From the NCBI GenBank assembly GCA_002478685.1, contig DLPY01000024.1, positions 1-9,831 of the forward strand: a DNA stretch of 9,831 bases, in the 5' to 3' direction. Of the stretch, positions 1-6,594 are shown piece after piece. The notes beneath the pieces were generated by a model, which was given only the letters and a program-made list of their open reading frames with translations, made no database searches and was not told the origin of the DNA. A program made the translations under genes and the position numbers. Numbering within the stretch: position 1 is the first letter of the stretch; each line of letters opens with the position of its first letter. Origin of the DNA: Flavobacteriaceae bacterium UBA7446 (GTDB lineage: Bacteria; Bacteroidota; Bacteroidia; Flavobacteriales; Flavobacteriaceae).

Positions 1-173
1 TTATATGCTTTAATAAGCCTATCCCTGTTCCAAGAGGTGTCGCCTTTTGGGCCAAAAAAGTCTTTACGCATATTGTTGTCAACTCCATAAACTTTGTATC
101 CGTCCTTACAAAAGGTTTCAACAACCTCACTGCCAATCAGACCGCTAGAGCCCGTAACAACTATTTTTTCCAT
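1..173 (-). CDS. NAD-dependent epimerase/dehydratase (SDR), N-terminal part only
   Basis: This is the first 57 codons of a sugar-nucleotide epimerase or dehydratase of the extended short-chain dehydrogenase family; the rest lies beyond the left edge. The ATG at 173-171 opens a Rossmann fold: strand IVV, then the glycine motif TGSSGLIGSE at residues 7-16 (G8, G11, G14), and a second strand ending in D32, the acidic residue that normally binds the NAD ribose. The following stretch VDNNMRKDFFGPKGDTSWN (31-49) resembles, from memory, proteins annotated as CDP-paratose/CDP-tyvelose 2-epimerase-like rather than GalE. That specificity is a weak inference because the catalytic YxxxK is not in the window. 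The start overlaps the 3' end of the upstream glycosyltransferase gene by 13 bases, so it is probably translated from the same transcript. It likely makes a precursor sugar for this polysaccharide. Confidence 0.85.
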   Translation of the reverse strand, partial: MEKIVVTGSSGLIGSEVVETFCKDGYKVYGVDNNMRKDFFGPKGDTSWNRDRLIKAY

Positions 174-928
174 CTTATAATTTTTTGAAAGGTTTTAATA
201 ATAAACTTAGAATTTGTATACAGGTATCTTTTCCAAAGTCTTTTTGGCTCCATAAACAATCTAAACGCCCACTCCAACCCTACATTTTGCAAAAATATTG
301 GTGCTTGTTTAAGGTTTCCTGCATGAAAATTGAATGCTGCACCAACGGCTAACATGGGAGCGAAAATTTTACCTACATGATTTCCAACCCAAATCTCCTG
401 CCTGGGACATCCTCGTCCTACTAGAACTAAATTTGGCTTGCTTGCATTAATTTTTTCAATGTCTTGTTCATCTTCTTCTTCTGTTGCCTCTCTAAATCTG
501 TCAACATGAAATCCTGCAATTATTAAATCAGGCAATTCTAAGTTTATCTTTTCAATAAAGCCTTTTATCGTTTCTTCTGTGCTTCCAAAAAGGTAAACAC
601 TCAACTTATGTTTATTTGCTTTTTTTAGAACTTCCCAGGTTAATTTAGGTCCGTAAACCCTGTCTTTTAATTCTGCTTTATGAAAAAAATTAAGTGCCCA
701 TCTCACAGGCTGACCGTCTGGCGTTATGATGTCTATGTTATTTAGGGCGTTTTTCATCTCTTGATTTTCTTGAGTCTCCATAAGTCCGTGGACAGCCAAT
801 GCCGAAACCCCAATGCTTTTGTATGTGCGAGCTGCTTCCACAATATAGTCGCCCAAACTGTCATAGTCCCCTATGGCATAATCCACTCCGAAAAGTTGCT
901 TTTTATTTGGGGTTAGTGTATTTAACAT
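161..928 (-). CDS. WecG/TagA/CpsF family (GT26) glycosyltransferase
   Basis: A 255-residue glycosyltransferase of the WecG/TagA/CpsF family, which adds a sugar from a nucleotide donor (ManNAc, ManNAcA, glucose or galactose in known members) to a lipid-linked acceptor at the inner membrane face. Family hallmarks are TPDGQPV around D71 (the conserved aspartate, usually in TPDGxP), RVYG at 90-93, LFGS at 114-117, VGRGCPRQEIW at 170-180 (usual form VGxGxPxQE), AVGAAFNFHAG at 194-204, and the C-terminal EWAFRLFMEPKRLWKRYL. The basic, aromatic C-terminal tail (EPKRLWKRYLYTNSKF, continuing to IIRWKK) is expected to contact the membrane. I chose the ATG at 928-926. A TTG at 958 would add ten unlikely residues (FHCFCIRHH) and overlap the previous gene further. 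Even with the ATG the gene overlaps the upstream wzy-like gene by 26 bases, and no Shine-Dalgarno is visible. The donor sugar cannot be told from sequence. Confidence 0.93.
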   Translation of the reverse strand: MLNTLTPNKKQLFGVDYAIGDYDSLGDYIVEAARTYKSIGVSALAVHGLMETQENQEMKNALNNIDIITPDGQPVRWALNFFHKAELKDRVYGPKLTWEVLKKANKHKLSVYLFGSTEETIKGFIEKINLELPDLIIAGFHVDRFREATEEEDEQDIEKINASKPNLVLVGRGCPRQEIWVGNHVGKIFAPMLAVGAAFNFHAGNLKQAPIFLQNVGLEWAFRLFMEPKRLWKRYLYTNSKFIIKTFQKIIRWKK

Positions 929-2111
929 ATGGTGTCTGATGCAAAAGCAGTGAAACAAAAAAGTAAAATAGGTAGATAGTATGGTTTCTTTCTAGGTGGC
1001 TTTCTGTTAAAAAACATAATAATGTAAAAGTAATAAATGAAAACAGAAGTATGTCTTTTTTAATTATTGATTTTCTAAGCCCATAAACTACAGCTGCTAA
1101 AAATGTGAACAAGCCTAGTGCCCCTGACGCTAATGTCATTTGAAAAAACTGATTATGCGCATTTTTTTTCGATTTTACTCTATACAAAACGGGATGTTTG
1201 CTCGTTTTCTCGTAACATTCGTTAAGCTCATTTTGTACATTGTCATAACCATAACCAAAAATTGGTTTTTCTTTTATTAGCATAATAGCACAAGTCCATA
1301 TTTCTTGCCGCATAATTCTGCCTCCCCATTTTTCCTTTATGTTTGAATACTCATTATTGTAATTGACCGCTTCTTTCATTTTTTCAACAATTGGTGTGTC
1401 TACCATATATGCCGCAAGCGAAGATATGAAAACAAAAGTGCCAAAGGCACCAATGACAAAAAAACGTTTATTTTTTGGAGCGTTGGCTAAAAATAGCAAC
1501 AACACTATTAATAACGTGGTTACCAAAACGACTCTTGATGATAAAAAGACTAAAAAAAGAAATAAAAATAAACTGTTGGTTATAAGTATGTTTTTTTTTG
1601 TGGTCTTTCCTTTCATAAGATAAATAGAGAAGAGTATTGCAGACCCAACATACATCGAAAGGTTTAGATAACTATAACCGATTAGCAAGCTTGCCAATTT
1701 TTTTTGAGGGAGAATTAAAAGGTTTTCTATTCCTTGTTGATAAATGAAAACTGTAGTTTTTGCAAAAGATAATAACGAAACAGATACGACAAATGCCGAA
1801 AGTATTCTGTTTAAGTCTTGTTTATTAAGTTCGTGGTTTATTGATAGCAATAACGGAATGACAACCGCCAAAAACAGGTTTGGGTTTTCAATCAAGAAAG
1901 GCAAATTGTCGATTGAAGACAAAATCAAAATAATAGGGTATAAAATCAACACATATAAAGCCTTAGGGTCTTTTGCTTTTATGCCTTTCTTATTTTTGTA
2001 GGTAAACAATGCCGCTGCAAAAAGCAAAATCAAAGAAAGGTTTTGTGTTCCTATTCCTAATGGGATTAAAAAACTAGTAAGTATAATTAGATTGGTAGAG
2101 ATATTCTTCAT
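903..2111 (-). CDS. O-antigen ligase/polymerase family membrane protein (Wzy_C-like), second copy
   Basis: A 402-residue polytopic inner-membrane protein with about ten or more hydrophobic segments and one large hydrophilic loop at about 240-325, the layout of the Wzy polymerase / WaaL ligase superfamily. Supporting motifs are SSR at 191-193 after a hydrophobic helix, the loop segment WGGRIMRQEIW (262-272, R265 and R268), PIFGYGYDN (283-291, usual form PxxGxGxxN), and KKNAHNQFFQ (315-324), whose His-Asn is the family signature. The family either polymerises lipid-linked repeat units or transfers finished chains to an acceptor, on the periplasmic side. The ATG at 2111-2109 was chosen; an in-frame TTG at 2144 would add eleven residues inside the upstream gene. 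The upstream stop is 4 bases away. A run of nine A's (coding strand, 1599-1591) lies within codons 170-173. The paralogue next door makes ligase versus polymerase ambiguous; the NAHNQ form leans slightly towards ligase-type proteins. Confidence 0.88.
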   Translation of the reverse strand: MKNISTNLIILTSFLIPLGIGTQNLSLILLFAAALFTYKNKKGIKAKDPKALYVLILYPIILILSSIDNLPFLIENPNLFLAVVIPLLLSINHELNKQDLNRILSAFVVSVSLLSFAKTTVFIYQQGIENLLILPQKKLASLLIGYSYLNLSMYVGSAILFSIYLMKGKTTKKNILITNSLFLFLFLVFLSSRVVLVTTLLIVLLLFLANAPKNKRFFVIGAFGTFVFISSLAAYMVDTPIVEKMKEAVNYNNEYSNIKEKWGGRIMRQEIWTCAIMLIKEKPIFGYGYDNVQNELNECYEKTSKHPVLYRVKSKKNAHNQFFQMTLASGALGLFTFLAAVVYGLRKSIIKKDILLFSFITFTLLCFLTESHLERNHTIYLFYFFVSLLLHQTPYVKYTNPK

Positions 2112-2115
2112 GTGG

Positions 2116-3267
2116 CTAAAATTTTGTTCCGATTTTAGCAACAAACCCCGTTGCCACCCAAAATAACCCTGCCCTTAATGGGCTTTCTAGACCAAGGTTA
2201 AAAACTATTAAAGAAAACATCCCTATCCAAACGAAATAGTAGGGTATATATTGCTTAAAGTTGCCTAATTTTCTGGCGTGAAAATAGTCTTTAAACACTT
2301 TTCTCGAAATCATAACTAGGGCATAAAAGCCAACTACCCCTAGTCTTAACAAAAGAGTAAGGTATGAGTTGTGTGCTCCTGAAACATGTGCATGAATTTC
2401 ATCATTTCCTGTCCAATGACTTCTTCTTTCTGCAATGTAATCTAACATGGGTGTTCCAAATCCAATGCCTATAATATTATCTGGGAAACGCTCAACAATA
2501 TACCTAAACCATAAAAGAATTCTCCAAGTAACGTTTATATCAACAGAAAGTGCAGGATGAGAATCGTAGATTGCGTGAACATTCCCAAAATAATTATAAT
2601 ATCCTGTTTTGTATAACATAAAATTGTCATAGAAATACAAGAAAAAAAGAACTGTAAGTGTAATCCCTATCAAAAAATATCTAGAAAATTCTTTAAAATT
2701 TCTTGAAAGAAAAACAAGTAAAAAAAGGGGAATGATTACCGCAACGCTTAATGCGTCTTCTTTTACAGAATGTATCAATATCAATGCAAAAAGTAAAATG
2801 ACGTTAAACATGCTTTTGACCCCTGTGAAAAGAGGTAGTAGTATAGGTCCAGAGTATCTAGCTAGTATCATTTTAAAAAAGACAACTGACGTGGACATGA
2901 CTGCTAAAAGTTCTTTTCTGAATCCCAATGCTATTCCATGATAACGTTCAAAAAAATAGTATCCCAGGAAAAAAGAAAATGCAGAGTATAGGATAACGCT
3001 GTTTCTAGCATAGTAGTAAAAGGAAGTCATTTTGTTGAGTGAGTAGATAAGGTGAAAACAGCAAACAGCAACAAAAATGAAAATATAAAATGTGTAAGAT
3101 CGCTTTTCAATTTTAAATCTTTTAAGTCTTACTATCTTCAAAAGGAAAAACATCGCCCCTATGAAAGATATAACTTCATTAAAAAAGAAATTACGTTCGA
3201 AATAGTCCGAATTGAAGAAAAAAACCGTTAATAATAAAAAAAGAAAAAGCGTTGGGATTCTTTCCAT
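2116..3267 (-). CDS. O-antigen polymerase/ligase family membrane protein (Wzy-like), first copy
   Basis: A 383-residue polytopic membrane protein, very rich in Phe, Leu, Ile and Tyr, with roughly ten membrane segments. A large hydrophilic loop at about 214-300 holds VTWRILLWFRYIVERFP (246-262, R249), NIIGIGFGTP (264-273) and GAHNSYLTLLLRLG (297-310). The Arg in the loop, the PxxxxGxGxG-like turn and HNSYL are typical of Wzy_C-domain proteins, which join lipid-linked oligosaccharide units in the periplasm. With a Wzx flippase in the same operon, the best guess is the repeat-unit polymerase Wzy. Sequence alone does not separate polymerase from ligase. The ATG at 3267-3265 overlaps the TAA stop of the upstream GT4 gene as TAATG, so translation is probably coupled. 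The stop lies 4 bases before the ATG of a second protein of the same superfamily, which shows little obvious identity outside the loop motifs, so this is not a recent tandem duplication. Confidence 0.88.
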   Translation of the reverse strand: MERIPTLFLFLLLTVFFFNSDYFERNFFFNEVISFIGAMFFLLKIVRLKRFKIEKRSYTFYIFIFVAVCCFHLIYSLNKMTSFYYYARNSVILYSAFSFFLGYYFFERYHGIALGFRKELLAVMSTSVVFFKMILARYSGPILLPLFTGVKSMFNVILLFALILIHSVKEDALSVAVIIPLFLLVFLSRNFKEFSRYFLIGITLTVLFFLYFYDNFMLYKTGYYNYFGNVHAIYDSHPALSVDINVTWRILLWFRYIVERFPDNIIGIGFGTPMLDYIAERRSHWTGNDEIHAHVSGAHNSYLTLLLRLGVVGFYALVMISRKVFKDYFHARKLGNFKQYIPYYFVWIGMFSLIVFNLGLESPLRAGLFWVATGFVAKIGTKF

Positions 3268-3269
3268 TA
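3265..3269 (-). other. GT4-wzy-like TAATG start/stop overlap
   Basis: The TAA stop of the GT4 gene and the ATG of the first Wzy-like gene overlap by one base as TAATG on the minus strand. This fixes the start of the membrane protein and suggests translational coupling. Confidence 0.85.
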
Positions 3270-4379
3270 AAGTCTTTTTAAATTCTCAAGCCCTATTCTT
3301 TGGCTATAGTTAGACTCAAACTCTTTTCTAGCATTGTTACTAAGACTAACGTAATCTGCTTGACTGAAATTGTCCAGAATGTCATCTAGTTCTTCATTAG
3401 AGCTATAAAGCAATCCGTTTAACTTATGTTTTATCATGGCATTCATTGCGCCAAAATTATGAGCGATTATGGGCTTCCCTAATGAAAATGATTCAATAAT
3501 TGTCATTGGCATACCTTCATACCAAATAGAGGGGAATAACAAAAATTTAGATTTTTGAAGCAAGGCTAACGTGTTTTCGTGTGATTGTTTGCCGTAAAAC
3601 TTAATGTGCAAACATTTTTGATATTGTAATTTAAGTTTTTTATAATCTGGACCTTCTCCTACAATTGCAAAAGTCAGTTCACGGTGTTTGGTTAGAATAG
3701 GGAGTACCTTCTCTAGCCCCTTTTCTTCTGAAATTCTCCCTACAAAAATTATATCAATACATACATTGCTCCATTCTAAATTAAATGCTTTTAAAAAGTT
3801 TGGTTTTATACGGTTTTTGTTAAAAAACTCTTTTTTCCAGTCAACATGAATATCTCGGCTAAATGTTGTCAAAAAAATAAAGGTATTTATCCTTTTAAAT
3901 GAGCCTATAGCTTCGTTGAATTTAAAAATCAACACCATGAGGGCTGTTTTAAGAATCGAATTCTGGAACACCCCTTTAAAAATATTTTTTAAAAGCCCAA
4001 AGTGTGTTTTAGAACTTAAATCTACTTGACCGTCAATAAACAGGGTGCCGCTAGGACACAAAAACCTGTAATTATGAATGGTAAGATATACTTTTGTGTT
4101 TTTATTCAATGCCCAAAAGATGCTTGGAGAAAGCTTGAAAATAAAGTTATGTATGTGAATGATGTCAGGCTTGAAGGTTTTTACAAGTCTTTTTACTTCC
4201 AAATATGATTTGGGATTCCATAAACAAAAAACAATATCTAAAATACTTAGTTTATTGTTTGATTTCTGATAAACTTCAACTTCGTACCCTAAATTTTGAT
4301 ACGCCCTTACCTCTTGATTAAATACAGTATCCTCTCCTCCGTAGAATTTATAGGCGTTATGCATGACAAGAACTCTCAA
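3267..4379 (-). CDS. GT4 family glycosyltransferase (GT-B fold)
   Basis: A 370-residue cytoplasmic glycosyltransferase with the two Rossmann-like domains of the GT-B fold. The acceptor-side domain starts with strand RVLVMHN and a Gly-rich loop YGGEDTVF (13-20), then IHIHNF (74-79) and LTIHNYRFLCP (99-109). The donor domain carries FVGRISEEKGL (212-222, with R215 and K220 expected near the donor phosphates), AIVGEGPD (238-245) and EGMPMTIIE (E288-E296), the EX7E motif of retaining GT4 enzymes. It transfers one sugar to the growing lipid-linked unit; donor and linkage are unknown. The start is a TTG at 4379-4377, one base after the upstream TAA stop. It is preferred over the ATG at residue 6 because MRVLVMHN restores the complete first beta strand that GT4 proteins begin with. 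The C-terminus stops soon after ENLKRL, slightly shorter than many relatives. The stop overlaps the next ATG as TAATG. Confidence 0.95.
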   Translation of the reverse strand: MRVLVMHNAYKFYGGEDTVFNQEVRAYQNLGYEVEVYQKSNNKLSILDIVFCLWNPKSYLEVKRLVKTFKPDIIHIHNFIFKLSPSIFWALNKNTKVYLTIHNYRFLCPSGTLFIDGQVDLSSKTHFGLLKNIFKGVFQNSILKTALMVLIFKFNEAIGSFKRINTFIFLTTFSRDIHVDWKKEFFNKNRIKPNFLKAFNLEWSNVCIDIIFVGRISEEKGLEKVLPILTKHRELTFAIVGEGPDYKKLKLQYQKCLHIKFYGKQSHENTLALLQKSKFLLFPSIWYEGMPMTIIESFSLGKPIIAHNFGAMNAMIKHKLNGLLYSSNEELDDILDNFSQADYVSLSNNARKEFESNYSQRIGLENLKRL

Positions 4380-4380
4380 A

Positions 4381-6594
4381 TTAACACTGTTCTAAGAAGT
4401 TATTAATTTTATCTTCGTTAATGGATAATATATTAACATACTTGTCGCTTCTAAAAGAGTCGAACAAGTGCCCAACTTTTCCTTTCTCACCTGCTGTATA
4501 ATCAAGCCCATAAACAGGCACGTTGAGTGCTATAGCAAATATACACGCATGAAAGCGCATAGAAACTCCACTGTTAAACTTGCTAAGAAAATAAACCATT
4601 TCTTTAGCGTTCAATTCTCTGTTAAACACCGCTAGTCTTTGCTGGTTTTCGCCAAGCGCCTTTTTTAATTTTAGACTCATTTTTACGTCTGAGAATCCAT
4701 AATGATCTGTATTAAATGGAACTGCAATGAAGTTAAAATCGTTCTCTTCAATAAGAGCAACGAGCTTTTCAATTATTATTTCCTCTATTCGACTGTTAGA
4801 ATAATTGGATTTATTGTATTTGTTCCAAACAGGTCTAACATTGATAAAAACATTCTTCTTTCCATTGCTCATGTGTTTAGCAACAAACTCATCCGTTTTG
4901 CTTTTTGAAAAGGTCCAATCTAATACTTTGCCATGTTGAGTATAATACTCTAAATAATCAAATGCGGGGTCTCGTAATAGTTCATAATTTGTTTTTATAT
5001 CAACCTTTTGTCTTAACTGCACGAATGTTGCGTTTCTGACCATTGTATTGGCAAGAACTTTAGAGTATTTCGTTTTGAATGGTCCCCAACCACATCCAAT
5101 TATTTCAAACGGAATGTTTATGCGATTAAAAATTTTCGTCGTGTAATAATGGTTAAGCAAATCGTTAGGCATTTCCATTATAGGACCTCCAGCCCAAACC
5201 AATAAATCTTGTTTGGAAAAAACACTGAAGTTTTTATGGTTATATGGTTTTATTTCAACGTCAATATCAATACCCTCTAAACCAGAATACCAAAATTTTG
5301 TGCGATCTGGTCGGAGACTATACACAATAGCTTTTGTGATATATGGTCGTCTTTTTTTTATTCTTAACAATACTCCTCCCAAAATAGCTGAGTCCCCTAC
5401 ATGTTCTCCACCGTATGCACCAATAATGTGAGCGCACTTTTCTTTCTTGTGATCTAAAAAAACAGGCTTTGGAACGAACAAAATTACCTTTATGTTTTTG
5501 GTTAAAAATCTGACAAGCTTACCTAGCTTTTGAAACATTTGAGTTTTCACTTTTAAAACCTCAAAAATTAGTCTGGTGGGAGTCCATGCTCCTGATTGAT
5601 CGTGAGCACAATTAGGGCAAACCTTAGAAAACAGCTCGTTCTTGCTTTTTAAAGATTTTTTGCTGAAATATATTTTCTCCGCTGACTCCTCAAGTGCATT
5701 TCCCAAAGGTTTTTCATCAATTGAGCAATGAAATAACTCGCCGTGAGCTGACAACAATACACCGTTGTTTTGAAAATGACAAGGAGCTTTTCTGTCTATT
5801 TTTTTAACTAATCTTTTGGATAGGTCTCTATAGAACAACCTTCGTGAAGGGTTAATAGTGGCACTCATCAACTCTTCCGAAACAAGAAAATCAGAAAGGA
5901 ATGAGTTTTCTTGGCTAACAGTAACAAATTCATCTAAGATTTTCTTGTTGTACAAACGCTTAATTTCAGTTGCTTTTCTAAATATTACATCAATGTCATT
6001 TTCTTTTGCAAAACTCAACACCTCGTTTACTCCAAAAATGTTATGCTTTGATACGGTACACTGTAGTTGGAGCGGGGTGTTTTGATTTTGAACAACAGAA
6101 ATGGTTTGCTTAACCTTTTCCCATCCGCCTTTTACCCTTCTTACTTCTTCATGCAAAGACCCTATGCCATCAACGCTTATATTTATTCTAAATTCAATTC
6201 CTAGCATAGATGTTTGCTCTTTTATCAAAGGGGCTATTTTTTCCCATTTTTTTGGATGAAATCCATGTGAGGTTATGGATAAGCTTTTGAGTTTTGGTGT
6301 TGTTTTGATTATTCGTGAAACAATTTCTACAAGGTCTTTTCGGAGAGTTGGCTCACCTCCCGATAACCCAACATGTAAAACATTTTTAAAAAGACTATCT
6401 GAAAAAATAGCTTCTATTTGATTTGGGCTTAATTCATTATAAGATTTGTCTTTCCAAACATTACACATGTGACATTGTGAGTTACAATTATCTGTAACAG
6501 GAAAATTAACATGGGTTGGATAATCGTACTTTTTTTTGTATAACCCTGGAGCTATATAGTACTCTTTAAAATATCTAAGCGTTCTTGATAACAT
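4381..6594 (-). CDS. Radical SAM enzyme fused to polysaccharide pyruvyl transferase
   Basis: A 737-residue two-part protein. The N-terminal half is a radical SAM enzyme. After VNFPVTDN comes CNSQCHMC (C37, C41, C44), the CX3CX2C ligands of the [4Fe-4S] cluster, then SGGEP (78-82) for SAM binding and ISVDG (139-143). A later set of cysteines (C272, C290 in GELFHC, C326 and C329 in CPNC) looks like a SPASM/twitch-type auxiliary cluster site. The C-terminal half (about 388-737) is a polysaccharide pyruvyl transferase domain (CsaB/WcaK type): GAYGGEHVGDSAILGG (392-407), WAGGP (467-471), IGCGWGP (499-505), FINVRP (583-588) and SMRFHACIFAIALNVP (678-693), with the R-x-H of the family. That family transfers pyruvate from phosphoenolpyruvate to a sugar as a ketal. 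The frame is open throughout, so the fusion is in the sequence. The target of the radical SAM half is unknown. Its ATG overlaps the flippase 3' end by 20 bases. Calling either half is safe; the joint reaction is not known to me. Confidence 0.92.
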   Translation of the reverse strand: MLSRTLRYFKEYYIAPGLYKKKYDYPTHVNFPVTDNCNSQCHMCNVWKDKSYNELSPNQIEAIFSDSLFKNVLHVGLSGGEPTLRKDLVEIVSRIIKTTPKLKSLSITSHGFHPKKWEKIAPLIKEQTSMLGIEFRINISVDGIGSLHEEVRRVKGGWEKVKQTISVVQNQNTPLQLQCTVSKHNIFGVNEVLSFAKENDIDVIFRKATEIKRLYNKKILDEFVTVSQENSFLSDFLVSEELMSATINPSRRLFYRDLSKRLVKKIDRKAPCHFQNNGVLLSAHGELFHCSIDEKPLGNALEESAEKIYFSKKSLKSKNELFSKVCPNCAHDQSGAWTPTRLIFEVLKVKTQMFQKLGKLVRFLTKNIKVILFVPKPVFLDHKKEKCAHIIGAYGGEHVGDSAILGGVLLRIKKRRPYITKAIVYSLRPDRTKFWYSGLEGIDIDVEIKPYNHKNFSVFSKQDLLVWAGGPIMEMPNDLLNHYYTTKIFNRINIPFEIIGCGWGPFKTKYSKVLANTMVRNATFVQLRQKVDIKTNYELLRDPAFDYLEYYTQHGKVLDWTFSKSKTDEFVAKHMSNGKKNVFINVRPVWNKYNKSNYSNSRIEEIIIEKLVALIEENDFNFIAVPFNTDHYGFSDVKMSLKLKKALGENQQRLAVFNRELNAKEMVYFLSKFNSGVSMRFHACIFAIALNVPVYGLDYTAGEKGKVGHLFDSFRSDKYVNILSINEDKINNFLEQC

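Noticed and set aside
928..958. Upstream TTG start for the GT26 gene
   Set aside because: It would add FHCFCIRHH, unlike any family N-terminus, and enlarge the overlap with the upstream gene. The ATG at 928 fits better.
1363..2001. Open frames on the plus strand opposite the second Wzy-like gene
   Set aside because: They are short (about 85 codons), show no recognisable domain, and lie antisense to a well-supported membrane protein; they are treated as chance frames.
2111..2144. Upstream TTG start for the second Wzy-like gene
   Set aside because: It would add a hydrophilic extension lying within the previous gene, while the ATG at 2111 sits 4 bases after the previous stop and starts just before the first membrane helix.
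5352..5359. A8 tract in the fusion gene as a possible slippage site
   Set aside because: Runs of 7-8 A/T are frequent throughout this AT-rich region (for example 6520-6527 and 7944-7950), and the frame is intact, so no switching is indicated.
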